This document shows positions 17,706 to 26,951 of a DNA stretch of 64,000 nucleotides, piece after piece. The DNA is taken from positions 1-64,000 of the forward strand of contig NZ_JAPFQN010000009.1 in NCBI RefSeq assembly GCF_026241165.1, written 5' to 3'. The translations under genes were made by a program, and so were the position numbers. This stretch comes from Mangrovivirga halotolerans (GTDB lineage Bacteria > Bacteroidota > Bacteroidia > Cytophagales > Cyclobacteriaceae). A model generated the notes under the pieces. That model saw nothing but the letters and a program-made list of their open reading frames with translations, was not told where the DNA came from and did no database searches. Each line of letters opens with the position of its first letter. Position 1 is the stretch's first letter.

Positions 17706-18511
17706 AAATAGGAGTATTAATTACAGCAAGACTAAAATCTTCGAGATTACCACTTAAATTAATTATGGATTTAAATGGTAAATCAGTGGTTGAACATGTT
17801 ATAAACAGAACTAAGAATATCAGGAATATTGATAAGGTAGTTTTGTGTACTTCAACTAATTCGCAGGATAGCATTCTAACCGATATATGCCTGGATAATA
17901 ATATTCATTATTTTTTAGGATCAGAAGAAGATGTGTTAGGAAGAATGTATAATGCTGCTAGATTTTTTGGGTTGGACTATATAGTGAGTATAACCGGTGA
18001 GAATCCTTTGTTTTCAATTGAAAATGCGAATCAGGTAGTTAATGAGTTCAAAAATGATTTTAATACTGATTTTATTTATACAGAAGGACTACCTATTGGT
18101 TGTTCTGTATATGGGATTAATGTTAAAGCATTGGAACTAATTTGTGAGATTAAAGAGGAAGTTGATACTGAAATATGGGGTTACTTAATAAATAGACCGG
18201 AGGTTTTTAATGTCAAATGCATAAACCAAACTTTGAAAAATATTGATTCAAATTTAAGATTGACCATAGATTATCAAGAAGATTTTATTCTTATCAATGA
18301 AATTTTTAAAAACTTTTCATCTGATTATATTCCCAATATTTATGATGTTGATTCCTTATTTGAAAAAGATCCAGATTTAAAACTCATTAATTCAGAAAAG
18401 GTTCAAGCAACAGTTGATGAATACATTATCGCGAGGATAAATGATTTTTATCAGAAAAATCATGACCAAATAATAAAGCGGAAGGAAAAGATTTATAAAA
18501 ATCAATTTTAA
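17702..18511 (+). CDS. SpsF-like cytidylyltransferase-domain protein
   Basis: A 269-aa GT-A-fold nucleotidyltransferase of the CMP-NeuA/KdsB/SpsF group. The start VLITARLKSSRLPLK is the CTP-binding signature, followed by VVEHVINR, LGSEEDVLGRMYNAA and the metal-site region SITGENPLF. SpsF proteins are thought to activate the ulosonic acid made by the adjacent SpsE. No other CMP-sugar synthetase (NeuA/LegF or KdsB) is found in the window, so this is the only candidate for activating the nonulosonic acids. It overlaps the previous gene by ATGA. The C-terminal 60 residues have no clear match I recognise. Confidence 0.75.
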   Translation: MKIGVLITARLKSSRLPLKLIMDLNGKSVVEHVINRTKNIRNIDKVVLCTSTNSQDSILTDICLDNNIHYFLGSEEDVLGRMYNAARFFGLDYIVSITGENPLFSIENANQVVNEFKNDFNTDFIYTEGLPIGCSVYGINVKALELICEIKEEVDTEIWGYLINRPEVFNVKCINQTLKNIDSNLRLTIDYQEDFILINEIFKNFSSDYIPNIYDVDSLFEKDPDLKLINSEKVQATVDEYIIARINDFYQKNHDQIIKRKEKIYKNQF

Positions 18512-18521
18512 TTAATGTTGA

Positions 18522-19166
18522 ATGGTAAAAAGAATTTTGGTTTTAACAGATTCACTAGGCCTACCAAGAGAATTACCAGAGACTTGCGAATTTGAGGATA
18601 CTTGGCCATATCTACTGAAAGAGAAATTCTTAGTTCATCAAGTTTCTATAGGAGGAGGAACTATAAATGATTTATTTAGGCAGGTTTCTTATCATAAAAT
18701 GTTTAAGCCAGATATTGTAATTATTCAAAGTGGAATTGTAGATTGTGCTCCCAGGTCATTAAATCATTTTGAGCTTGATTTTATAAAAAGAGTCCCTTTT
18801 ATATCTAATATTATTCTTAAGCTGATAAAGAAGAATTCAAAAATATTACGCAAAGTCCGTGGAGTCAGATATACTCCACCAAAAGAATTTCAAAAGAAAT
18901 TAAGTCAGATAAAAATGATTTTAAATGATAGCGAAATCTATCCATTATCAATTTTGCCTTCATCTGAAGATTATGAAAAGAAAGTTCCTGGAATAACCCA
19001 CAGTATAGCAAAATACAACTCAATTTTAAAGGAACTTTATTTAGATAAATTTATTGACCTAAATGATATTCCTAGAGAGTTTATTATGTCTGATTCTATT
19101 CACCTAAATTCTAAAGGCCAAAAATATATTTACGAATTAATTTTGGAAAGATTATCAAATGCTTAA
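18522..19166 (+). CDS. SGNH/GDSL-type hydrolase or acyl-modifying enzyme
   Basis: A 214-aa protein with SGNH blocks: block I TDSLGLPRE (catalytic Ser near residue 10), the block II glycine near VSIGGGTI, block III QSGIVDCAPR (in place of GxND) and block V DSIHLNSKG with the Asp/His pair near residue 190. No signal peptide is seen, so it is likely cytoplasmic. Enzymes of this kind in glycan clusters remove or transfer acetyl groups. It begins ten bases after the spsF-like gene and overlaps the flippase gene by eight. Substrate unknown. Confidence 0.75.
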   Translation: MVKRILVLTDSLGLPRELPETCEFEDTWPYLLKEKFLVHQVSIGGGTINDLFRQVSYHKMFKPDIVIIQSGIVDCAPRSLNHFELDFIKRVPFISNIILKLIKKNSKILRKVRGVRYTPPKEFQKKLSQIKMILNDSEIYPLSILPSSEDYEKKVPGITHSIAKYNSILKELYLDKFIDLNDIPREFIMSDSIHLNSKGQKYIYELILERLSNA

Positions 19167-20568
19167 AAAGCTATTTTCTCATACGGCAATTTATGGTTTG
19201 GCTCCCCAGGTAACGAAAGTTGCCTCTTTTTTTTCCTTACCGTTGATCACCAGTGAATTAACTGATATAGATTATGGAGTTGCAGGTGTTTTAACTGCTT
19301 ATACTTCAGCATTATCGGTATTTTCAATGATTGGCTTAAGGGTGGTCTTGGTTAACTCTTTTTTCAAATCACCTAATTTTTACAAATGGGGTTGGAGACA
19401 AATATATGGGTTTCTTTCTTTATGGAATATTATATATTCTTTTTTATTAGCCACTTTGATATATTTTATTGTTCCGGAGGAAGCCTTTAATAATAGATAT
19501 TTAATTGTATTTCTAAACATTGGCCCAATTTTATTCTTTGGTCCAACATCAAATTTGTGTAGCACATACTATCAGCTAAAGCAAATGCCTTTACAAATAG
19601 CTATCAGAACAATTATTTTAGGTGTTTTATCTGTGGGGCTTAACATTTTATTTATAGTTCATTATAAGCTGGGATATATGGGATGGTTCTGGTCATCATT
19701 TATAGTTGGTGTATTACGTAATTTATCCTATTTTTTTCCTCTGAATTATATATTGAAATTAACTCCAATATTTAATTTTAAATGGAGGTATATTCGTTCT
19801 GCTTTGAAAATAAGTTTACCCATGGTTCCTCATTACTATTCTTCGTATTTACTGGAAAGTAGTGACAAATTGATAATGGATGTGATGAAAGTTCCTACTG
19901 CAAATATTGGAAGATATAATATCGCATATACTGTAGGGAAATTCACGAATTCATTGGGTACCGCCAGTGGATTAGCCGTTGGTCCACTGTTAAATGGATA
20001 TTATAAAAAAAATGATGATAAGTCAGCCGCAGGCTTAATATTTATTCTTCAGATCTCATTCCTGATAATAACTTTTATTCTTTCAATATGGATGAAAGAG
20101 TTATTCGGATTACTAATTAAAAATGTAGAATTGGCATCGATGTATTATTTGGGGGTCATAATTGTTATGGCTTATAATTACAGACCAATGTATTTTGGAG
20201 CTAACGCAAAACTAATGTATATAGAAAAAACCAATTTACTCTGGAGAGTGACATTTGGAGCAGGTATTATTAATTTATTATTGAACATATGTTTTATACC
20301 AATTTTCGGATTTGAGGTTGCAGCATATACAACCTTTGTTTCTTATATGGTAATGGGTTATTCAGGATATTATTTTAAAGTTTTTTCGGATAATTCTGAC
20401 GCTAAATTTTATCCTATGTTTTGGTTGTTCTTAACAATTATATTAACTGTTTTTGCCAAAATAACTGTTGAGTTTGAGCAGGAATACAAAATTTTTATTT
20501 CCTTAATAACTCTTGGTATAGGCACGTTATTTATTTATAAAATTAACAATAAAATACATGCAATATAA
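19159..20568 (+). CDS. wzx: Wzx-type oligosaccharide flippase
   Basis: A 469-aa integral membrane protein of the MOP/polysaccharide-transport superfamily, which moves undecaprenyl-linked repeat units across the inner membrane. It begins with the typical LFSHTAIYGLAPQVTKVASF and has about 12-14 predicted helices spread over the whole length. The central KISLPMVPHYYSSYLLESSD segment with a charged DK pair is typical of Wzx. It overlaps the genes on both sides (8 and 11 bases), consistent with one operon. It fits the Wza/Wzc export genes upstream and the candidate polymerase at 36307. Confidence 0.87.
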   Translation: MLKKLFSHTAIYGLAPQVTKVASFFSLPLITSELTDIDYGVAGVLTAYTSALSVFSMIGLRVVLVNSFFKSPNFYKWGWRQIYGFLSLWNIIYSFLLATLIYFIVPEEAFNNRYLIVFLNIGPILFFGPTSNLCSTYYQLKQMPLQIAIRTIILGVLSVGLNILFIVHYKLGYMGWFWSSFIVGVLRNLSYFFPLNYILKLTPIFNFKWRYIRSALKISLPMVPHYYSSYLLESSDKLIMDVMKVPTANIGRYNIAYTVGKFTNSLGTASGLAVGPLLNGYYKKNDDKSAAGLIFILQISFLIITFILSIWMKELFGLLIKNVELASMYYLGVIIVMAYNYRPMYFGANAKLMYIEKTNLLWRVTFGAGIINLLLNICFIPIFGFEVAAYTTFVSYMVMGYSGYYFKVFSDNSDAKFYPMFWLFLTIILTVFAKITVEFEQEYKIFISLITLGIGTLFIYKINNKIHAI

Positions 20569-22012
20569 AGACCGGATTGCATTAGTGAAGTTTCTTTTAA
20601 ATCTCGAACAAAAGTATAAAGTTGAAAGAATTGAAATTGAGGGGATTAAAATATGGCCAATTATTAAGAAGTCGATTTTTTTTCTTCAGTTCAATAGAAA
20701 CAAAAGAAAGAGTTCTCATAATAAAGTAAGAAATACTTTATACGAAAAATTAAGAAACAAGCTCCTGTCGCTAATTAGATTTTGTTACTCAATTTTTAAT
20801 CTCCTGTTTTATTACAATTTGAGTAATTCAAAAGTTGTATTCTCTGGAGCGAAAGGACATCGCGTATTTTACAATAAACAATCTGTTAACAGGTATTTTG
20901 ATCCAATTATGGATCAACTGGAAATTCATGGGGAAAGAGGTTATTTGTTTGAGTATTCAGCAACCAGTAATTCAAATCTTTATAGAAGAGAAAGGATTTT
21001 TAAACTAACTTATTTGTTTCCCTTTTTTAAATTTTTCACAAATTTCCCTTCAGTTTCTTTAACAAATGATGACACGGATTTAAATAATATCTTATTAGAA
21101 GTCCAAGAAAGATATGATTTAGATAAACAGTTACTTCTAAATAAAATTTTAAGTATTCTTTTTACTGTAATTGTTTGGACCAGGATTTATTCATTTATTT
21201 TTAAAAAGGTTAATCCTAAATTAAGTTTTGGATTATGTTATTATAATAATGAAATGTTGGGCATGAATCTAGCGGCCTCTCGTATGGGGGTAAAGTCAAT
21301 TGACATGCAGCATGGAGCACAGGGAGAACTTCATCCAATGTACACTTATAATCGTAAACTTTTAAGTGATTTTGAAATGCTTCCTGATATCTATTGGGTT
21401 TGGGATAAAGTTTCTGGAAAAAATATTGAAAATTGGATTAGTCCAAATAAAAAAGTAATCTATGGGGGGAATCCATGGATTGATTTTTTAAAAGAGAAAT
21501 CTATTTTAATTAATATAGATAAACCTGTAATATTAATCACGGTTCAACCTCTTAATCCTGTTCTAGAGAAAGATATTCTTGAAGTTATTTATAAAAGTAG
21601 TGATAGGTATGAATGGTGGATCAGGTATCATCCTAGAATGACTTTGTCTGAGAAAAACGATTTTGAAACGGAGTTGAAGGAATTTAATATTCTAAAAAAG
21701 GTTAATTTTGATATCCCTAATGAACTTGAGTTGCCACAATTATTAGAAATTGCCTCCGTTCATATTTCACGTTATAGCGGTTCAATATCTGAAGCATCAA
21801 TGGTAGGTGTACCTTCAATAATATGTGATGAAATAGGTTTGGAAATATATAAAGATCTTGAACTCAATCAGTCTATATTTAATGGTTGCCTTGAAAATAG
21901 TGATGAAGTTTTATCTTTAATTGAAACTGTAATTAGTTTTGGGAAAAATGTTAAAAAGGAAACTAACACAGAAAAAGATTATAAAGTTATATTAGATGAG
22001 ATTACTAGCTAA
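20558..22012 (+). CDS. Putative GT-B-fold glycosyltransferase of the surface glycan cluster
   Basis: A 484-aa protein of no family I can name with certainty. The C-terminal half looks like a GT-B nucleotide-sugar domain: DMQHGAQGE near residue 250, YGGNPWIDFL, then HISRYSGSISEASMVGVPS near residue 410, resembling the acceptor/donor sites of capsule and polysialyltransferase-like enzymes. The N-terminal part is basic with a hydrophobic stretch near residues 68-85. It follows wzx directly (11-base overlap) and precedes an acetyltransferase. Because it follows the nonulosonate genes, it may transfer the nonulosonic acid; this is inference. A role as an O-antigen modifier is also possible. Confidence 0.55.
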   Translation: MQYKDRIALVKFLLNLEQKYKVERIEIEGIKIWPIIKKSIFFLQFNRNKRKSSHNKVRNTLYEKLRNKLLSLIRFCYSIFNLLFYYNLSNSKVVFSGAKGHRVFYNKQSVNRYFDPIMDQLEIHGERGYLFEYSATSNSNLYRRERIFKLTYLFPFFKFFTNFPSVSLTNDDTDLNNILLEVQERYDLDKQLLLNKILSILFTVIVWTRIYSFIFKKVNPKLSFGLCYYNNEMLGMNLAASRMGVKSIDMQHGAQGELHPMYTYNRKLLSDFEMLPDIYWVWDKVSGKNIENWISPNKKVIYGGNPWIDFLKEKSILINIDKPVILITVQPLNPVLEKDILEVIYKSSDRYEWWIRYHPRMTLSEKNDFETELKEFNILKKVNFDIPNELELPQLLEIASVHISRYSGSISEASMVGVPSIICDEIGLEIYKDLELNQSIFNGCLENSDEVLSLIETVISFGKNVKKETNTEKDYKVILDEITS

Positions 22013-22691
22013 ATTAAAATACCGGATTATAAATAAATTGTTTTTTGAATTTAAAAGATTTAACCATATAAATTTAGAAAAAGGATACTCCATAGACCAA
22101 AATGCTATTATAAGAAAATCTGAAATAAAGGGTAAGGTTAATATTGCAGAAGGTTGTAAAATAATAGGAGGAGTTAAAATTACTGGTAAATCTCCCGTTA
22201 ACATTGGCAGGTATACTTCACTTAATGGGCCTAACATGGATATTCTTGCAAGTGTAAACTCTGTAAATATTGGCTCTTTCTGTAGCATAGCAAGAAATGT
22301 TTCTATTCAAGAATTTAATCATCATTTTGATAGATTAACAAGTTATTATATAAATACAAATATATTGGGTGGTAAGGTTGAAGATGATATTTATTCTAAA
22401 GGAGATATAATCATTGGAAATGATGTATGGATAGGTACTCAAAGTGTTATTTTGTCCGGAGCCAAAATTGGGAATGGAGCAATAATTGCTGCAAATAGCG
22501 TTGTAAACAGTGAAATACCCCCTTATGCTATAGCAGGGGGATCCCCTGCAAAAGTTATTAAATATAGATTTAATCAGGAAACAATAGATAGGATAGAAAA
22601 ACTTGAATGGTGGAATTGGTCAACAGAGAAGATCTTAAAGAAAAGAAATTTATTTGAACTGCCTGTAAATCAAATTGATATTGATAAATAG
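21996..22691 (+). CDS. Left-handed beta-helix acyltransferase (CatB/XAT-like)
   Basis: A 231-aa hexapeptide-repeat acetyltransferase, probably O- or N-acetylating a sugar with acetyl-CoA. Hexapeptide turns run from about residue 35 to 175 (for example VNIAEGCKIIGGVKI, IIIGNDVWIGTQSVILSG, KIGNGAIIAANSVV), with the loop QEFNHHFDR carrying the catalytic-type His. The C-terminus IAGGSPAKVIKYRF is characteristic of the CatB/XAT group. It overlaps the preceding gene by 17 bases. The sugar substrate is unknown. Confidence 0.83.
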   Translation: MRLLAKLKYRIINKLFFEFKRFNHINLEKGYSIDQNAIIRKSEIKGKVNIAEGCKIIGGVKITGKSPVNIGRYTSLNGPNMDILASVNSVNIGSFCSIARNVSIQEFNHHFDRLTSYYINTNILGGKVEDDIYSKGDIIIGNDVWIGTQSVILSGAKIGNGAIIAANSVVNSEIPPYAIAGGSPAKVIKYRFNQETIDRIEKLEWWNWSTEKILKKRNLFELPVNQIDIDK

Positions 22692-22717
22692 TATTGTTTC
22701 ATCCTTTAAATTTAGTT

Positions 22718-23590
22718 ATGTCCCACTTTAAAGTTTCTGTTATTATTCCAGTTTATAATGCAGAAAAGTATTTAGAGCATGCTGTCAAATCTGCAATTAA
22801 CCAAAAGGAAGTTGGAGAAATATTATTAATAGAAGATAGAAGTCCTGATAATGCATTAGAACTTTGTAAAAGTTTAGCTGATAAATATGACAAAGTAAAA
22901 TTATTCACACATCCAAATAGAGAAAACAAAGGCGCAGGCCCAAGTAGAAACTTGGGGATTGAATATGCTAATTGTGAATATATATCCTTTTTAGATGCTG
23001 ATGATTGGTATTTGCCAGGAAGATTCAGTAATGAGGCTGAATTATTTAATAATTCGAATGTCTATGGAGTTTACAGTTGTGCGCAATATTATTCTGAAAA
23101 GAAAGTCAAATCATTAAACAAATTTGCAAGATTTCATCAACCTTATTCGGGAATTAACTTATTTCATAAATTATTAATACCAGGAGCTGGTTCATTTTGT
23201 ACAAATTGTATAACAATCAGGAAAGATATATTTAATGAAATTCAGGCTTTTCGAGAAGATTTAAGATTGCATCAAGATTCTGAACTTTGGGGTAGATTAT
23301 GTTTTCATTATAATGTTGTTCCTGGTAAATGGGAAAAACCCACAGCGATGATAAGAGTTCATGATGAAAACCGTATCTCAACAAGTAATTTTAAAACAAA
23401 ATCATTTTTAGCTAATATTCAGTATGAGTATTTTTCCAATATTAAGAGCAGCCTGGATTATAAATCAAAATATATATTAGCTTACAGGAGAGCTTTGTTT
23501 AACATAAGAAAGGCCGAATATCCAAATTCAATTAAGTTTAGAATTACCAGGTTAAAATACTTTTTTAAATGGTATTTAAGGATTTTATAA
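22718..23590 (+). CDS. Glycosyltransferase family 2
   Basis: A GT-A inverting transferase. The start VSVIIPVYNAEKYL is the GT2 nucleotide-binding strand, followed by EDRSPDNALELCK and the metal-binding LDADDWYLPGR near residue 95. The candidate catalytic region LRLHQDSELWGRLC follows near 185. An in-frame TTG at 22694 would add eight residues; the ATG at 22718 directly precedes the domain and is chosen (290 aa). There is no membrane segment. Donor and acceptor are unknown. The next gene starts one base after the stop. Confidence 0.85.
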   Translation: MSHFKVSVIIPVYNAEKYLEHAVKSAINQKEVGEILLIEDRSPDNALELCKSLADKYDKVKLFTHPNRENKGAGPSRNLGIEYANCEYISFLDADDWYLPGRFSNEAELFNNSNVYGVYSCAQYYSEKKVKSLNKFARFHQPYSGINLFHKLLIPGAGSFCTNCITIRKDIFNEIQAFREDLRLHQDSELWGRLCFHYNVVPGKWEKPTAMIRVHDENRISTSNFKTKSFLANIQYEYFSNIKSSLDYKSKYILAYRRALFNIRKAEYPNSIKFRITRLKYFFKWYLRIL

Positions 23591-23591
23591 A

Positions 23592-24455
23592 ATGAAAAGT
23601 AATAAAATAAACTTTATTTGCTTAGGTGCTCCTAAGTCAGGAACCACAAGTCTTTTTCATTATCTAAAGGGTAATCCAGAGGTTCAAATGCCATTTGAAA
23701 AAGAATTGCATTATTTTAATGCTGAAGATTTTGATCCGGATAAAGTTGATGTTTATCATAATAATTATTTTGATAATTTTGAAGGGTTAAAGGGTAAAGT
23801 AGCTTCAAGGTATTTTGTCAATGATCTTGTTCCTGAAAGATTATACAATTATAATCCAGATCTTAAATTGATTGTTATTATGAGAGAACCTGTTGAAAGA
23901 GCATTTTCTCATTATAAAATGATAAAAAGGATTGATGAAATAAGTTTGACCCTGGATGATGTACTTTATAAAGAATCGTCTGAAAAATCTTTTAATAAAA
24001 TAAAAGAACGAGTTTTAGGGAATAGTTTATATTACTCCAATATTAAAAAATATTTAGACTTTTTTCCGATCGAAAACTTCCATTTTATGTTTCTTGAGGA
24101 ATTAGAAGCGAATCCTCACTTTGAAATGGAAAAATTATATAGTTTTCTGAATATCAATTCAAGATCAAAAGTTGACGTTACTAAAAAACATTTTGAATCA
24201 AAGGATGGAAAGTTTTTCAATAGACTTGTTCCTGTATTAAGCAAATTTAAACCTTTGCAACTGATCTGGAATTCCTTTCCTAAAAAGACAAAGACAAAAA
24301 TTCTTCATTTTTATAATACAAATATTAAAACATTAGGGACTAAGAAGGAAACATTATCTATTTCTGAAAAGAAAAAGTATCGAAAGATATTTAGTAATGA
24401 TATTAGTTCATTGAATAATATTGTTTCAGTTCCCTGGAAAGAATATAATGGATAA
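23592..24455 (+). CDS. Sulfotransferase-domain protein 1
   Basis: A 287-aa PAPS-dependent sulfotransferase of the heparan/chondroitin type. The 5'-phosphosulfate loop CLGAPKSGTTSLFHYL covers residues 10-25, and the 3'-phosphate site IVIMREPVERAFSHY lies near residues 94-108. KELHYFN and the later NSLYYSNIKKYLDFFP also match the family. No transmembrane segment is seen, so it acts in the cytoplasm on lipid-linked or free sugars. With the second sulfotransferase at 26090 it predicts a sulfated surface glycan. It overlaps the next gene by eight bases. Confidence 0.85.
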   Translation: MKSNKINFICLGAPKSGTTSLFHYLKGNPEVQMPFEKELHYFNAEDFDPDKVDVYHNNYFDNFEGLKGKVASRYFVNDLVPERLYNYNPDLKLIVIMREPVERAFSHYKMIKRIDEISLTLDDVLYKESSEKSFNKIKERVLGNSLYYSNIKKYLDFFPIENFHFMFLEELEANPHFEMEKLYSFLNINSRSKVDVTKKHFESKDGKFFNRLVPVLSKFKPLQLIWNSFPKKTKTKILHFYNTNIKTLGTKKETLSISEKKKYRKIFSNDISSLNNIVSVPWKEYNG

Positions 24456-25314
24456 AATAAAATATAAAGCGTTTTTAGTAACATTTAATCGTAGCGATAG
24501 ATTGAGCAATGTCATAGAATCTATTCTGAATCAGACAATTAAGCCTTCAATTTTATATATTATTAATAACGGGAGTACAGATAATACAGACGAAGTGCTT
24601 AATCAATATCGCAATTTTGATAACCTTAAAATATTAAATACAGGAAATAATATTGGACATGGTGCTGCATTAGCTTATGGTTTTAAATATTATTTATCTG
24701 ATAGTTTTATCGATTCTGATAATCTAATGTTGTTTGAAGACGATAGCGTTCCTAGTCCGGAGTTGAGCGAATATGTTATAAAGAATTTTTATAAATATTC
24801 TTCTGATTTTTTGTGCTTGGATGGGTTTAGTATTAAGCTAGGGAAAAGAACTAAACCCGATTTTTCTAATTCAAAATTAGTTGAATTAGATTTTGGTCTT
24901 TTTGATGGTTGCATATTTAAGGCTGAAATCATTAAAAAAGTGGGTACTCCTGTTGAAGATTGGTTTATGATGTATGATGACATTGAGTATTGTCAAAGAA
25001 TTCGAAAGGCCGGATATAAAATTCATTGTATTGAAAATATTTATCATGAAATTGATCATTCGGGTGCTATGGGACAAACTAGTTCATTATGGCGTGGCTA
25101 TTACCAGACTCGAAATCATGTGCATTATTTGAAATTGCACGCTAATTCATTTGAGGTTTTTGATTTTTTGGTAATAGAGTCTAAGAGAATTATCGGGACC
25201 CTATTAAAGGGGAATCTGAAAAAGTTTAAATATCGGATAATTGGTTTATTAGATGGAATTCTAGGTGTTAAGGGGAAATCATTGAATCCTGCAACTTTTA
25301 AATTTGAAAGATGA
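24448..25314 (+). CDS. Glycosyltransferase family 2 (GlfT2/rhamnosyltransferase-like)
   Basis: A 288-aa GT2 enzyme. FLVTFNRSDRLSNVIESIL opens the domain, with NNGSTDNTDEVL, the metal site LMLFEDDSVPSPEL near residue 95, and WFMMYDDIEYCQRIRKAG near residue 180, which resembles galactofuranosyl- and rhamnosyltransferases. Helical C-terminal segments follow. An in-frame ATG at 24421 would extend the protein by nine residues into the preceding gene; the ATG at 24448 is preferred. It overlaps the deacetylase gene by four bases. Sugar specificity is inferred only. Confidence 0.83.
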   Translation: MDKIKYKAFLVTFNRSDRLSNVIESILNQTIKPSILYIINNGSTDNTDEVLNQYRNFDNLKILNTGNNIGHGAALAYGFKYYLSDSFIDSDNLMLFEDDSVPSPELSEYVIKNFYKYSSDFLCLDGFSIKLGKRTKPDFSNSKLVELDFGLFDGCIFKAEIIKKVGTPVEDWFMMYDDIEYCQRIRKAGYKIHCIENIYHEIDHSGAMGQTSSLWRGYYQTRNHVHYLKLHANSFEVFDFLVIESKRIIGTLLKGNLKKFKYRIIGLLDGILGVKGKSLNPATFKFER

Positions 25315-26090
25315 ATTTTGATTTCACTTTAAAATCTAAAATATTAGCTTATCATCAGTTTAGTGCTAAAAATGAGTTTACTAAACACCTGAAATTAATT
25401 AAGAATAGAACTGATGTTCTCATTACTGTAGATGATGGAGACCTATCATTCTATGAAAATGCTTTTCCACTTTTAAGAAAATATAATATTCCTTCTATCC
25501 TTTTTATAATTCCTTCTCTGATCGAAACGGATAAACCATTTTGGTGGGATGAATATGAATATTATTCAGAAAAGCAGGGTGACAAGAATGAATTAAACTG
25601 GTTAAAGTCAATTCCAAATATAGAACGGCTAAGCTTTTTAGAGACATTAAAGCAAAACAGCAGCAAACCTATATATAAAAAGAAACAATTGAGGGTCGAT
25701 CAATTATTAGAAATGCAAGATAATGGAGTAATTATAGCAAACCACAGCTATAGTCACCCGATGTTTGATCAATGTACAGAAGATGAGTTAAGAGAAGAAT
25801 TGAGTAAAACCAAAGACTTCTTTGATAGAAATAATTTGAATGGGTTTGATATTTTTGCCTATCCAAATGGAAATTATAATGACCAGGCCGAATCAATTCT
25901 AAAGGAATTTGGTATTAAGTATGCATTTCTTTTTGATCATAAAATAAACGGAGAAAACCACAACCCATTAAGAATATCTCGCTTAAGCGTGAATGATTCA
26001 ACGCCAATGGCTAAGTTTAAGTTTATTTTATCGGGGTGGCACAGTAAATTACTCCCCTTGATCAAAGCCGGACATAAGCTTTTAAATTAG
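25311..26090 (+). CDS. Polysaccharide deacetylase (NodB/CE4 domain) 1
   Basis: A 259-aa carbohydrate esterase family 4 protein, expected to remove N- or O-acetyl groups from a sugar using a divalent metal. The first motif is TVDDGDLSFYENAFP (residues near 41-55). The metal-binding motif NHSYSHPMFDQ lies near residue 145, and FAYPNGNYND near 184 matches motif 3. No signal peptide is apparent, so it probably acts in the cytoplasm on lipid-linked intermediates. It overlaps both neighbours (4 bases upstream, 1 base downstream). Confidence 0.83.
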   Translation: MNFDFTLKSKILAYHQFSAKNEFTKHLKLIKNRTDVLITVDDGDLSFYENAFPLLRKYNIPSILFIIPSLIETDKPFWWDEYEYYSEKQGDKNELNWLKSIPNIERLSFLETLKQNSSKPIYKKKQLRVDQLLEMQDNGVIIANHSYSHPMFDQCTEDELREELSKTKDFFDRNNLNGFDIFAYPNGNYNDQAESILKEFGIKYAFLFDHKINGENHNPLRISRLSVNDSTPMAKFKFILSGWHSKLLPLIKAGHKLLN

Positions 26091-26950
26091 TGGCTAAAAA
26101 GACAATTAAACATAGGTTTTTCACTCGTTTCAGGAAAAATAAAGTAATCAGTGATATTTTTTATCAAACAGGGTATGACCTTAATCCTGAAAAGTGGGTT
26201 TTTATAGTTGGTTGTTATAATTCAGGCACAACTCTTTTAACTGAAATTTTATCCAAATCAAGCGAACTTACAGTTTTACCGGATGAGGGGGTGATGCTGA
26301 CTGATGTACTTCCCAGGCCTGAAGACTTTGGCTGGAGAAGAATGTGGGTGAAGTGTGAAAAGGATATGGTAGTTCCTTCAAATTCAAACCGGATTATTAA
26401 CCGGATGATCAGGCATTGGTCTCATTTTGTTAATAAGTCAAACAAAATTATTGTAGAGAAATCTATCTCTAATACAGCCCGAATAGAATTTTTTACCAGG
26501 AATTTAGATAATGTTCACGTAATCCATTTAGTCAGAGATGGATATGCTTCTGCTGAAGGAATTAGAAGAAAAGCAGAAGTGATGCCTGAAATAAAAGATG
26601 AGATTGGGGATCAATACGATATCTCATTTGCTATTGAACAATGGAAAAGGAGTGTTAACAAAGTGAATGAAGCTAAAAACCAGATACCTAATTTTATAGA
26701 AATCACCTATGAAGGTTTAACAGCTGATCCTAAAAGCGAGATGAATCGGGTAACAGAGTTTTTAGGTGTCTCAAATTTAAGTGAAAGTGATTTTTCGGAT
26801 ACTTTTCAAGTTCATGGTAAGACTGCAAGAATATCTAATCAGAATCAGAAAAGTTATAATCGATTAGATTTAAATGATTGGAAAGTAATAAATGAATTAG
26901 CTGAAAAGGAGCTAAAAGAATTTGGGTATTTCAAACCTGTAAAGCTATAA
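26090..26950 (+). CDS. Sulfotransferase-domain protein 2
   Basis: A 286-aa sulfotransferase distinct from the one at 23592. The PAPS loop reads IVGCYNSGTTLLTEIL (residues near 38-53) and the 3'-phosphate site HLVRDGYASAEG near residue 150. The start is a GTG whose first base is the last base of the preceding stop codon. The next gene begins one base after this stop. Low similarity to the first enzyme suggests a different acceptor sugar or position. Confidence 0.8.
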   Translation: MAKKTIKHRFFTRFRKNKVISDIFYQTGYDLNPEKWVFIVGCYNSGTTLLTEILSKSSELTVLPDEGVMLTDVLPRPEDFGWRRMWVKCEKDMVVPSNSNRIINRMIRHWSHFVNKSNKIIVEKSISNTARIEFFTRNLDNVHVIHLVRDGYASAEGIRRKAEVMPEIKDEIGDQYDISFAIEQWKRSVNKVNEAKNQIPNFIEITYEGLTADPKSEMNRVTEFLGVSNLSESDFSDTFQVHGKTARISNQNQKSYNRLDLNDWKVINELAEKELKEFGYFKPVKL

Positions 26951-26951
26951 T

